Of a stretch of DNA of 64,000 nucleotides, positions 16,650 through 25,363 are shown piece after piece. Below the pieces are notes generated by a model. The model was not told the origin of the DNA. It did no database searches and saw only the letters and a program-made list of their open reading frames with translations. A program made the position numbers and the translations under genes. This DNA is from Gammaproteobacteria bacterium (GTDB lineage Bacteria; Pseudomonadota; Gammaproteobacteria; Acidiferrobacterales; Sulfurifustaceae), in contig JACQFZ010000071.1 of the NCBI GenBank assembly GCA_016199745.1, positions 62,001 to 126,000 of the forward strand, in the 5' to 3' direction. Position 1 is the first letter of the stretch, and every line of letters starts with the position of its first letter.

Positions 16650-16677
16650 CACGGTCGAACTAACTTCTTCGAGTACT

Positions 16678-16702
16678 GATGACCCGCCTTCAGCGGGTCA
16701 TC
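16678..16702 (+). terminator. hairpin ending the pyr transcript
   Basis: GATGACCCGC and GCGGGTCATC pair perfectly over 10 bp with a 5-base loop. A T-poor tail (TGGTCGTTCATT) follows. It lies between the possible 35-residue gene and the convergent secreted-protein gene and could serve both. Confidence 0.65.
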
Positions 16703-16722
16703 TGGTCGTTCATTCATCTGGT

Positions 16723-17784
16723 TCAATTCGGCAGACGCTTTTCGACGTATTTAACATCGAAGGCAATTACACGAGCTGCCAATGAATCAATAGCGTGCAC
16801 ATTTTTAGCGTTGCCTTGGGGATTACTTTCATCATCCCATCCCTCCTTTTCTATATCGGGATAATTTTTTTGCATGAGAACGAATGCCTCATGTAGATGA
16901 TCGCGCGCCAACTTTATACTCTTATGTCGAATAGCTTCAGCGGCCGCTTGGAGTAAACGATCGAGTTGCGAAGCCAATGTTGATTCAATTACTTTCATAT
17001 CGACCATGTCTTTAGTGACATGTATCCGCAATGCGTCGAGCACAACAGCACCATCGAAGGAACTAGGAATAGTTATCCGAGGAACAGCAGCAATACATGG
17101 CACAAAGTTGCTCGACTCTAACTGAGCAATTTGTTGTCCGAGCGGACTTTCAAATTCCGGCGCGCTACCCAACCATGCGGCTGTCGTTCGACGGCCGCGT
17201 ATTTCCATTACAGCTACGCCTGGCAAGTCGTCGCTCTCTAATACAAAACCACTTTGCTTTTTCCCCGGTGCAATACCCAATTGACTAGCACTCATCATTT
17301 CATTCGCATTCTTTCCTGCATAAGACCAATCCAACTTGAGGGAAGAAGATTTTGTGTCTGGAAAAGTGGTGCCATGCCACCCCGTAGGGTCTATGGGACT
17401 ACCAGAATTTAAATTACTTATCGCTGTGGTCAGAGCGGCAATTGACTGCTTTGCAGTTTTGCCATTTTCAAGTTGGTATTGATAGCGGATCGCTTCCGTA
17501 TTTTCGACAAAGTCATACTTGGGCTTCAGCACTGGCTTAACTTTTGTTGCGGGTTCGAAAATAACTTCGTAATACGAATTGTTATCGCCTTTGTAAGTGA
17601 CAATGTAGTTGCCGCTATTAGCGTCAAAGACAATGCCCTCTTTCCAATCCCGATACACTTCTTTAAAGCGACCAGTTTGAGGATCCATCTCGGCACCGAT
17701 AAATCCCCTTCCATACTCAGCTTGTGCTGAAAAAGTGGCTCCGCAATTGGCGACGAGAAGTAAAAACCAAATTTTCATTTTCAT
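16723..17784 (-). CDS. unknown secreted protein, AT-richer than its neighbours
   Basis: 353 residues. A signal peptide (MKMKIWFLLLVANCGATFSAQA) precedes EYGRGFIGAEMDPQTGRFKEVY. A charged central part follows, and the C-terminal third is Ala/Lys-rich and probably helical (LDRLLQAAAEAIRHKSIKLARDHLHEAF). No family is recognised. Base composition is visibly lower in GC than the adjoining pyr and pil genes, with codons such as AAT, TTA and ATA. It interrupts the pyrC'-pilU neighbourhood, so recent acquisition is plausible. No enzyme motif is seen. Confidence 0.75.
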   Translation of the reverse strand: MKMKIWFLLLVANCGATFSAQAEYGRGFIGAEMDPQTGRFKEVYRDWKEGIVFDANSGNYIVTYKGDNNSYYEVIFEPATKVKPVLKPKYDFVENTEAIRYQYQLENGKTAKQSIAALTTAISNLNSGSPIDPTGWHGTTFPDTKSSSLKLDWSYAGKNANEMMSASQLGIAPGKKQSGFVLESDDLPGVAVMEIRGRRTTAAWLGSAPEFESPLGQQIAQLESSNFVPCIAAVPRITIPSSFDGAVVLDALRIHVTKDMVDMKVIESTLASQLDRLLQAAAEAIRHKSIKLARDHLHEAFVLMQKNYPDIEKEGWDDESNPQGNAKNVHAIDSLAARVIAFDVKYVEKRLPN

Positions 17785-17903
17785 AGCGAGTCTACCGGCG
17801 TATGACTCGGCGTCAATTGACGTTTTTTGTCAGATTAGAGAGCCATGAAGCCTTACAGCAACTTAGCAATAATTGTAAGTACGCATGTCTCGATCTTTTA
17901 ACG

Positions 17904-17924
17904 ACTTACAAATTATTTGTAAGT
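17904..17924 (-). terminator. perfect hairpin overlapping the pilU stop codon
   Basis: Read on the minus strand, ACTTACAAA and TTTGTAAGT form a 9-bp stem, and the pilU stop codon TAA is the three-base loop. Another TTGTAAGT lies about 30 bases beyond. No T-run follows, so termination is uncertain; it may protect the mRNA 3' end. Confidence 0.5.
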
Positions 17925-19028
17925 AATATTCCGCAAGGTATCGCCCAACTCGCGGCCCTTCGAATCCTTGCCTTCGAGCTTGATACGCAGGCGAACGTCG
18001 TTCACCGAGTCAGCGTTACGCAACGCGTCGTCATAGGTGATGAGATCGGCGTCGTACAGGCTGAACAGCGATTGGTCGAACGTCTGCATGCCGGCCTCGG
18101 CTGACTTGGCCATCAAATCTTTCAAACCGGGGATATTGCCTTCCATGATCATGTCGGAAATGAGCGGCGTGTTGATCATAACCTCGACCGCCGGCACGCG
18201 GCCCTTGCCAGTCTTCATGGGGATCAGGCGCTGCGAGACGATCCCCTTCAGGTTAAGCGCCAGGTCCATGAGCAATTGGTTCTTCTTCTCTTCTGGAAAG
18301 AAGTTGATGACGCGATCGAGCGCCTGGTTGGCGTTGTTGGCATGGAGTGTCGACAGACACAAGTGGCCGGTCTCGGCGAACTGAACGGCGAGATCCATGG
18401 TTTCGCGCGAGCGGATTTCGCCGATCAAGATCACGTCTGGTGCCTGGCGCATGGCGTTCTTCAGCGCCACGTCGTACGAGTCGGTATCAACGCCGACCTC
18501 GCGCTGCGTAACGATGCAATTCTTGTGTTGGTGCACGTACTCGATCGGATCTTCGATCGTGAGGATGTGGCCGTAGCTGTACTCGTTGCGATAACCGATT
18601 AGCGCCGCCAACGACGTCGATTTGCCTGAGCCGGTACCACCGACGAACAACACCAGGCCGCGCTTGGTCAACGCCACCTCGGTCAAAATCTTCGGCAAGT
18701 TGAGATCGTCGAACCGCGGGATATCGGTGTTGATCGTACGCAGCACCATACCGACACGCTGCTGCTGCAGAAATACGTTCACGCGAAAGCGGCCGATCTC
18801 TTGCGGTGCGATCGCGAAATTACATTCGTTGTGCGCTTCGAACTGACGGCGCTGCTCTTCGTTCATGATGCCGTAAACGAACGCGCGCGATTGTTCCGGC
18901 GTCAGCGACTGCTTGGTCACCGGCACGAGCTTGCCGTCGACCTTGATGGACGGCGGCACACCGGCGGTAATGAATAAGTCGGATGCCTTCTTGTGCTTCA
19001 TCAACTTCAGCAGGTCAGTGAAGTTCAT
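17913..19028 (-). CDS. pilU: PilU, PilT-dependent retraction ATPase
   Basis: Hexameric secretion-type ATPase that assists PilT in type IV pilus retraction. 371 residues with Walker A GGTGSGKST at 130-138, the Asp-box region TIEDPIEYVHQH, Walker B PDVILIGEIRS and the His-box GHLCLSTLHANN. The C-terminal tail is longer than in PilT, as expected for PilU. It follows pilT by two bases, an operon in the Pseudomonas order. Where PilT has AIRNLIRE, this protein reads LISDMIMEG, which separates the two paralogues. Confidence 0.95.
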   Translation of the reverse strand: MNFTDLLKLMKHKKASDLFITAGVPPSIKVDGKLVPVTKQSLTPEQSRAFVYGIMNEEQRRQFEAHNECNFAIAPQEIGRFRVNVFLQQQRVGMVLRTINTDIPRFDDLNLPKILTEVALTKRGLVLFVGGTGSGKSTSLAALIGYRNEYSYGHILTIEDPIEYVHQHKNCIVTQREVGVDTDSYDVALKNAMRQAPDVILIGEIRSRETMDLAVQFAETGHLCLSTLHANNANQALDRVINFFPEEKKNQLLMDLALNLKGIVSQRLIPMKTGKGRVPAVEVMINTPLISDMIMEGNIPGLKDLMAKSAEAGMQTFDQSLFSLYDADLITYDDALRNADSVNDVRLRIKLEGKDSKGRELGDTLRNITYK

Positions 19029-19030
19029 CG

Positions 19031-20107
19031 TTATTTCGCCCCCGCTTTAGGCGCCCCGCCGCTTGGCACCGGCTGAAACATTTCCTTGTTGACCGCAGAA
19101 GAGCGCGCCTCGTCGATATGGATCTGCCGCGCCTTCACTAAATCCATTAAACATTGATCGAGCGTCTGCATGCCCATGTTCTGACCGGTCTGAATGGCGG
19201 AATACATCTGCGCCACCTTGCCTTCGCGAATTAAGTTTCGAATCGCCGGCGTGCCGATCATGATCTCGTGCACCGCGCAGCGTCCGCCGCCGACCTTCTT
19301 CAACAACGACTGCGAGATCACCGCGCGCAGCGATTCCGACAACATCGCCCGCACCATGTCTTTCTCCGCTGCCGGGAACACATCGATGATACGGTCGATG
19401 GTCTTGGCGGCCGACGACGTATGCAGGGTGCCAAACACCAAGTGACCGGTCTCGGCGCCAGTCAGCGCCAGGCGAATGGTCTCAAGATCGCGCATTTCGC
19501 CGACCAGGATGATGTCTGGGTCTTCACGCAAGGACGCGCGCAGCGCATTGTTGAAGCTCAAGGTGTCGCGCCCGACTTCACGCTGGTTCACCAAACAGTT
19601 CTTGCTGGTGTGCACGAACTCGATCGGATCTTCGATCGTCAGAATATGTTCATGACGGCTTTCATTAACGTAATTGATCATCGCCGCCAACGTGGTCGAT
19701 TTACCGGAGCCAGTGGGCCCGGTCACCAACACCAGACCCCGCGGCTGGTCGGAAATTTTCTTGAAGATCTCCGGTGCGTTCAGCTGTTCGAGCGTCAACA
19801 CCTTCGATGGAATAGTTCGGAATACAGCCGCTGGCCCGCGTTCCTGGTTATAAGCATTAACGCGAAAGCGCGATATGTTCGGCAGGTCGAAAGAAAAGTC
19901 GCACTCGAGGAACTCCTCGTAATCTTTTTGCTGTTTATCCGACATAATGTCGTAGACCATGTTGTGGACGGTGCGATCGTCCAACGGGTCGACATTGATG
20001 CGTTTAATGTCGCCATCGACGCGAATCATCGGCGGCAAACCCGCGGATAAGTGCAGGTCGGAGGCGTTCTGTTTGTAAGCAAACGCCAGTAGTTCGGCGA
20101 TATCCAT
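19031..20107 (-). CDS. pilT: PilT, type IV pilus retraction ATPase
   Basis: Motor that depolymerises pilin and drives twitching. 358 residues with Walker A GPTGSGKST at 130-138, the Asp-box ILTIEDPIEFVH, Walker B DPDIILVGEMRD at about 196-207, the His-box GHLVFGTLHTSSA and the diagnostic AIRNLIRE near the C-terminus. It is upstream of pilU in the same operon. In Pseudomonas a yggS gene lies between pilT and proC; here the gap to proC is only 136 bases and yggS is absent. Confidence 0.97.
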   Translation of the reverse strand: MDIAELLAFAYKQNASDLHLSAGLPPMIRVDGDIKRINVDPLDDRTVHNMVYDIMSDKQQKDYEEFLECDFSFDLPNISRFRVNAYNQERGPAAVFRTIPSKVLTLEQLNAPEIFKKISDQPRGLVLVTGPTGSGKSTTLAAMINYVNESRHEHILTIEDPIEFVHTSKNCLVNQREVGRDTLSFNNALRASLREDPDIILVGEMRDLETIRLALTGAETGHLVFGTLHTSSAAKTIDRIIDVFPAAEKDMVRAMLSESLRAVISQSLLKKVGGGRCAVHEIMIGTPAIRNLIREGKVAQMYSAIQTGQNMGMQTLDQCLMDLVKARQIHIDEARSSAVNKEMFQPVPSGGAPKAGAK

Positions 20108-20243
20108 GGGGCTCCCGGCGTTTTCGTTCTAGGAAAGCGTGCAATTAGAAGGAGTTTCGCTTCTTGTCTAATTTTTAGTCTAAGCCGTGCAGCGATGCAA
20201 CGCGCGTTGCGCCGTGCGCACTTAGGGTTTTAAACTGCCCGCC

Positions 20244-21164
20244 ATGGCCGCAAAGAAAAAAACCAAGCGCCGGCAGCCCACCGCGCGATCAAAACAATCG
20301 ACCGCCCGCAACGTCGCCCGCCGCCCCGTTCGCCAACAACGGCCGCTGGTCGGCTTCCTCGGTGCCGGCAACATGGCGCGCAGCTTGGCCGGCGGCTTGA
20401 TTGCTAACGGTTGGCCTAGCCAACGCGTCATTCTTTCCGACCCCAATGCCGAGCAACGCGCCACGGTCGCGACACTGTTTCGCGTTAAAACCTACGCTAC
20501 GAATGCCGACATCGCCGGCCGTGCGCAAATCTTGGTGATCGCCGTCAAACCGCAAGTATTACAAGCTGTAGCCCGCGAGATCGCCGATGTTGCACAAAAA
20601 CAGCGGCCGCTAGTGATCTCGATTGCCGCCGGTGTGCGTGCCGATGACATTCAACGCTGGCTCGGCGGCGGACTGCCGATCGTGCGTGCCATGCCGAATA
20701 CGCCGGCACTGGTCGGCTCCGGTGCTACCGGGCTCTATGCCAACGACCGGGTCGATGCGTCGATGCGGGCCCAAGCCGAGTCGATTTTGCGCGCTGTCGG
20801 CGTTACCTCCTGGCTCAACGACGAGGAATCGTTGGATGTCGTCACTGCCCTATCTGGCAGTGGCCCGGCGTATTTCTTCTTAGTGATGGAAGCTTTGGAA
20901 CGTGCCGCCATCGACGAAGGTCTCGACCCGGCAACGGCGCGGCTATTAACCTTAGAAACCGCATTCGGCGCCGCCAAGATCGCACTCGAAGACGCCGAGC
21001 CGCCAGCGACGCTGCGCGCACGCGTCACCTCTCCCGGCGGTACCACCGAACGGGCCCTGACCGTATTGCGCGAAGGTGGCTTGGAACGGCTGTTCCAAGA
21101 AGCGATCCGCGCCGCCGCCCACCGCGCCCGCGAACTCGCCGACCTGTTTGGCAAGGAGCTGTAA
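20244..21164 (+). CDS. proC: pyrroline-5-carboxylate reductase with a basic N-terminal extension
   Basis: Last step of proline synthesis (NADPH-dependent). 306 residues against about 270 usually. The Rossmann start PLVGFLGAGNMA is at 34-45, preceded by a 33-residue Lys/Arg-rich leader beginning MAAKKKTKRRQPTARSK. No suitable in-frame start lies nearer the fold, so the leader appears genuine. AMPNTPALVGSGATGLYA, ALSGSGPAYFF and the C-terminal TSPGGTTERALTVL are typical. It overlaps yggT (TAATG). The leader resembles the lysine-rich micro-ORF at 60981 and may bind nucleic acid or be cleaved; this is speculation. Confidence 0.93.
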   Translation: MAAKKKTKRRQPTARSKQSTARNVARRPVRQQRPLVGFLGAGNMARSLAGGLIANGWPSQRVILSDPNAEQRATVATLFRVKTYATNADIAGRAQILVIAVKPQVLQAVAREIADVAQKQRPLVISIAAGVRADDIQRWLGGGLPIVRAMPNTPALVGSGATGLYANDRVDASMRAQAESILRAVGVTSWLNDEESLDVVTALSGSGPAYFFLVMEALERAAIDEGLDPATARLLTLETAFGAAKIALEDAEPPATLRARVTSPGGTTERALTVLREGGLERLFQEAIRAAAHRARELADLFGKEL

Positions 21165-21760
21165 TGCCCTATTTCAGCCAAGCGGCGCTGTTTCTGATTC
21201 AAGTCGTCTTTGGGTTCTATACCCTGCTGGTGCTGCTGCGCTTCTTGTTTCAGCTGGCGCGCGCCAGCTTTTATAACCCGATCTCGCAGTTCATCGTCGC
21301 CCTGACCAACCCACTACTGAAGCCACTGCGCCGCCTGATCCCTGGAATGCTTGGCATCGACTGGGCAGCAGTGGTCCTGCTGGTTGCGCTGATGGTGTTG
21401 GAAATTTATCTAACGAGTTGGTTGTACGGCTTCACACCGGCGATCACCGCCGTCATCGTCCTAACGGTGGCACGGCTGATTCGGCTGACGGTGTATGTCT
21501 ATCTAGTGGCCATCTTCGCGCGCGCCGTTATGTCGTGGATCAATCCATACGGCGAACGCCATCCGCTCGGTGACCTGTTAGCCGGGCTCACGGAGCCGCT
21601 GCTGTTCCCGGCGCGGCGAATGATCCCGTCGCCGCAAGGCATCGACTTATCGCCCCTGGTCGTCAGCGTCCTACTGATTCTGACCTTAATGTTGATCGTG
21701 CAACCGATCATGGATCTGAGCTTTACACTCGATCCGCGCCTAGCCAGCGTCATCCATTAA
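21164..21760 (+). CDS. yggT: YggT family membrane protein
   Basis: 198 residues with two related YGGT halves, each carrying hydrophobic segments and the pattern NP-LKPLRRLIPG in the first half and EPLLFPARRMIPS in the second. About four membrane passes are expected. The family is linked to envelope integrity and osmotic tolerance in other bacteria, but its mechanism is unknown. Translation is probably coupled to proC through the shared TAATG. The pairing with proC is widely conserved. Confidence 0.93.
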   Translation: MPYFSQAALFLIQVVFGFYTLLVLLRFLFQLARASFYNPISQFIVALTNPLLKPLRRLIPGMLGIDWAAVVLLVALMVLEIYLTSWLYGFTPAITAVIVLTVARLIRLTVYVYLVAIFARAVMSWINPYGERHPLGDLLAGLTEPLLFPARRMIPSPQGIDLSPLVVSVLLILTLMLIVQPIMDLSFTLDPRLASVIH

Positions 21761-21828
21761 CCCCGCCGATTATTTCCCACACAAAGCTCTAGCTTTTTCT
21801 GAAGTTCCATAGGTAAACTGCCGTCCCG

Positions 21829-23814
21829 ATGGCCTTACCAATCATCGGCATTCCTCAACCGCTAGTCCGTCCCCCGACGGCGACGATTAATGCCTTTGGC
21901 CGACGACTCAGTGACTATAAGAATTGGCGCGACGAGCTAGCGGTAATCATTAGCGATTACCAGAGCTGGGTCGAAACCCAAGGTCTGGGCCACGGCGAAG
22001 ACGACCTCCGCGTCTACGAATTAATCGACGCCCTCAAGTACGACAAGCTCACGGTGGCCTTGGTCGCCGAGTTCTCCCGCGGCAAGACCGAGCTCATCAA
22101 CGCCATCTTCTTCGCCGACTATAAGCAACGCCTGCTACCGTCCGACGCCGGCCGCACGACTATGTGCCCAACCGAGCTGCTGTACGAAGAGCGGGAACCA
22201 CCGTGCGTGAAGCTATTGCCGATCGAAACCCGTAAGTCATCGCTCACTATCGCTGAATACAAGCATATGGCGGCATCGTGGTCGATGATGTCGCTCGATT
22301 TGCAACATCCAAAGGCAATGGCCGAGGCGCTGCAGCAGATCGTACAAACCAAAATGGTGAGCGTGCGCGAAGCCGAGGAACTCGGTCTTTATAATCGCTT
22401 GGCACCCGGGGTCATGCCGCCGAGCGATGGCAAGATACAGATCCCGCTGTGGCGCCACGCCATTATCAATTTCCCGCACCCGCTGTTGAAACAGGGCCTG
22501 GTCGTGCTCGATACGCCGGGCCTCAACTCGCTCGGCACCGAACCCGAACTCACTATGAGCATGCTGCCGTCGGCACACGCGGTGCTGTTCGTGCTGGCGG
22601 CCGATACCGGCGTCACCAAATCGGATCTCGATGTCTGGGTCAATCACGTGTGCATCGCCCGGCGCGGGCCGAGCGATGCACAGCTGGTCGTGTTGAATAA
22701 AGTCGATGCGCTGTGGGATGAGCTGCGCACCGCCGACACCATTGCCACGACTCTTACACGCCAAATCGACGAGACCTCGAAGACTCTCGGCGTCAATCCG
22801 CGATCGATTTTCCCGGTGTCAGCGCAGAAAGGTCTAGTCGGCAAAATCAAGGCCGATCGTGCGTTGATCGAGCGCAGCGGCCTCATCGCGCTCGAGACCA
22901 AACTGTCGACCGACATCATCGCCGCCAAGCAGGCGCTAATGCGCGACAAAATCGCCCGCGAAATCGGCAGCATTGTCGACCACACCCGCGCCATGATCGA
23001 GGCACGCTTGGCCTCGGTGAAAACGCAACTGGCCGAGTTGCAGAGCGTTTCGGGTAAAAGCCAGGCGGCGATCCAGCAAATGATCAGCCATATGCGCGGC
23101 GAAAAGCAGGCATACGATCAGACGCTGAATAATTTTCAGCACACCCGCGCGGCGCTGTCGGAAGCCAGCAAAATACTGCTCGACTATTTGAGCGTCGAAA
23201 GCTTCGATGCGCTGCTTATCCGCACCCGCAACGCCATGCAGGAATCGTGGACGACACCGGGACTACAAGTGGGTATGAAATTGTTGTTCGACGGCGCCAT
23301 CGAAACCATGGAAAAAGCCGACCGGCAGGCACAGCAAATCCTGACACAAGTGCAGTCGATTCATCATAAATTCCTCGGTGACCGCGGTCTGGCCCGCCTC
23401 CAGCCGACAGCGCTTTCGCTAGCAATTTGCAAGGCGCGCATGCAGCGCTTGCGCGAAGAGGCGGAAGCATTCCGCAAGAGTCCGGTCACGCTCATGACCG
23501 AGCAGCACTTCGTTATCAAAAAATTCTTCATCACTTTAGGCAGCCGCGCGCGCGTCATCTGCGCCGACTGCAACACCGCCGCGCGCCACTGGAGCAAGGC
23601 GATCATGGCGCCGATCCTGGCGCAGGTACGCGAGCAGAAGATGATGATGGACCACCGGCTGGAAAACCTAAAACGCATTCACCAGAACTTGGGCAACTTG
23701 AGCGGCCGTATCGCCGATCTCGAAGCGAACAAGCAGAACCTCGAAAACCAGTTACTCATCATCGACAACATGCTGCGCAAGATCGGGCCGCCGAACACTT
23801 CGCTCCACTCCTAA
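21829..23814 (+). CDS. dynamin-like GTPase
   Basis: 661 residues. The GTPase part shows G1 AEFSRGKT at 80-87 (the usual first Gly is Ala), a G2 Thr in GRTTMCPTEL near 111, G3 DTPGL at 228-232 and G4 NKVD at 290-293. The second half is long and helical with heptad-like segments (about 395-440 and 625-655), as in bacterial dynamin-like proteins that tubulate or tether membranes. No membrane segment is evident. Only one dynamin gene is present, whereas several bacterial systems use pairs. It stands alone between yggT and a convergent hydrolase. Its cellular role cannot be told from the sequence. Confidence 0.85.
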   Translation: MALPIIGIPQPLVRPPTATINAFGRRLSDYKNWRDELAVIISDYQSWVETQGLGHGEDDLRVYELIDALKYDKLTVALVAEFSRGKTELINAIFFADYKQRLLPSDAGRTTMCPTELLYEEREPPCVKLLPIETRKSSLTIAEYKHMAASWSMMSLDLQHPKAMAEALQQIVQTKMVSVREAEELGLYNRLAPGVMPPSDGKIQIPLWRHAIINFPHPLLKQGLVVLDTPGLNSLGTEPELTMSMLPSAHAVLFVLAADTGVTKSDLDVWVNHVCIARRGPSDAQLVVLNKVDALWDELRTADTIATTLTRQIDETSKTLGVNPRSIFPVSAQKGLVGKIKADRALIERSGLIALETKLSTDIIAAKQALMRDKIAREIGSIVDHTRAMIEARLASVKTQLAELQSVSGKSQAAIQQMISHMRGEKQAYDQTLNNFQHTRAALSEASKILLDYLSVESFDALLIRTRNAMQESWTTPGLQVGMKLLFDGAIETMEKADRQAQQILTQVQSIHHKFLGDRGLARLQPTALSLAICKARMQRLREEAEAFRKSPVTLMTEQHFVIKKFFITLGSRARVICADCNTAARHWSKAIMAPILAQVREQKMMMDHRLENLKRIHQNLGNLSGRIADLEANKQNLENQLLIIDNMLRKIGPPNTSLHS

Positions 23815-23825
23815 CGCCGTCCGCA

Positions 23826-25169
23826 CTACATCGGGTTGTCCGGCGCCAACGCATAATAGCCGTGCACTTCGCCTTTGGTGTGCGGACTTTGCATACGACA
23901 GATCGAGAAAACGACCGACGAGGATTGCGGCGCCTTTATCGCCGCGTCCTTGCCGTCGATATCGACGCCGGCAAGATCCAAACGACTGCCGATTGCGGTG
24001 ATCGCGGTATCGCCTTCGATGCGGCCGCCGGTCATGACCACCACCGCGCTGTGTACCAGTAAACCGACATCGCCGCCGCCGATATAGCTCTGTTCGATGG
24101 TGACGCGCGAGTGCACCGCCTTGAGCTGGTGCACGCGGGCATTGCGGATGATGACTTGCTGGCAACCATTGAGATTAAGCGACTCGTAGTCACCTTCGTA
24201 CACCACATCGCGCCGACGCGTACAGCTGACGTTGCCGTATTTTTTTAGCGGCGCCGACGCGCTCAGCGGCACCGGCGTATCGTCGAGGAACGATGCCAGC
24301 GTCGAGCGGAACCGCTCCGGCGCTTCGCGCATCGGCACATGCGCGGCGGTATCGAACACCACTAGGCGCGCATGCGGCATCACATGCTCCAGCAATTTGC
24401 CGGTACGTACCGGCGTGACCAAATCGTCCTTACCCCAGATGACCAGCGTATCGGTCGACAGCTTGCGTAATTGCTTACTAAAATCTTCGATCGCGACCGC
24501 GAGGCCGGCGATGGCGCTGGGATCGCCGCTGAACATCGTCTCGCGCAATTTCGGGCTCGCCAGCACGACCTCCGGGTCGAACGAGCTTTGCTCCAAGCTG
24601 CCGAGAATTTTGCGAATAACCTTAGCAAAACCCGACGCCGGATCGACCTCGTCCGTCGTTCCTTCGAGACCGATTTGCGCCAAATGATGGGTGGCATAGG
24701 CATAACGATGCAAAATGCCGGGCGCATCGATGACGACGAGCTTGGCGACGTCATCCGGATAGGTCGCGGCATAACGCAACGACACCACCGCCCCCATGGA
24801 GTGACCGACCAGCACAAACGGCCGATGCGCGAAACGCTCGGCGACGCGCTTTAAGAAAATGACATAGTTAGTCGGCGAGTAAGCGACATTCGCCTTGCTC
24901 GAACGACCGAAGCCCGGTAGATCGACGGCGACCACATGATACGAACGCGCCAGCCAAGTAATGGTTTCGGCATAATCTTCCGCCCCCGGACCGATGCCGT
25001 GCACCAGCACTATCGTGAGTGCATGTTCCTTTCCGGCCTCATAGACATAACCGAAACCTTCCAATGCCGGCTCATCGACGCGATACGCCTGCGTCCCCGC
25101 CGGGCCGCCGATGGGCGCGGCTGAAACCGTAGCAACCCAAGCCAACAGAACGAGAACCGCCACCGCCAT
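23826..25169 (-). CDS. exported alpha/beta hydrolase with C-terminal beta-solenoid-like domain
   Basis: About 447 residues from the ATG that starts MAVAVLVLLAWVATVSAA, a good signal peptide; the frame continues 25 codons upstream. The hydrolase core has the oxyanion turn VLVHGIGPG, the nucleophile elbow GHSMG, an acid in IWGKDDLVTP and the His in TAAHVPM. The last 130 residues (from about SCTRRRDVVYEGDY) carry short repeating strands (VIIRNARVHQLKAVHSRVTI, VVVMTGGRIEGDTAITAIG), suggesting a small beta-solenoid. That fusion is unusual for the family. The substrate is unknown. It converges on the dynamin gene with an 11-base gap. Confidence 0.82.
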   Translation of the reverse strand: MAVAVLVLLAWVATVSAAPIGGPAGTQAYRVDEPALEGFGYVYEAGKEHALTIVLVHGIGPGAEDYAETITWLARSYHVVAVDLPGFGRSSKANVAYSPTNYVIFLKRVAERFAHRPFVLVGHSMGAVVSLRYAATYPDDVAKLVVIDAPGILHRYAYATHHLAQIGLEGTTDEVDPASGFAKVIRKILGSLEQSSFDPEVVLASPKLRETMFSGDPSAIAGLAVAIEDFSKQLRKLSTDTLVIWGKDDLVTPVRTGKLLEHVMPHARLVVFDTAAHVPMREAPERFRSTLASFLDDTPVPLSASAPLKKYGNVSCTRRRDVVYEGDYESLNLNGCQQVIIRNARVHQLKAVHSRVTIEQSYIGGGDVGLLVHSAVVVMTGGRIEGDTAITAIGSRLDLAGVDIDGKDAAIKAPQSSSVVFSICRMQSPHTKGEVHGYYALAPDNPM

Positions 25170-25363
25170 AGATTTTCGCTGCAACGCAAACTCCGCAATC
25201 TTAAGTGGTCGACGACTTAATCTACCACGAAGCGAAAGTGGCAAGACCGAAGCGGTATTGCACTAGGCGGCGCAATCGACACGTTCCTCATTCGCGACCT
25301 CTGAAAACGACATGATCACGCTATACTTCGCCGGCCGCACTTTCGTAAAAGGAACTTCCGCTG

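Noticed and set aside
19268-20050. 260-codon plus-strand frame opposite pilT
   Set aside because: Antisense to a gene with all ATPase motifs; composition is not protein-like.
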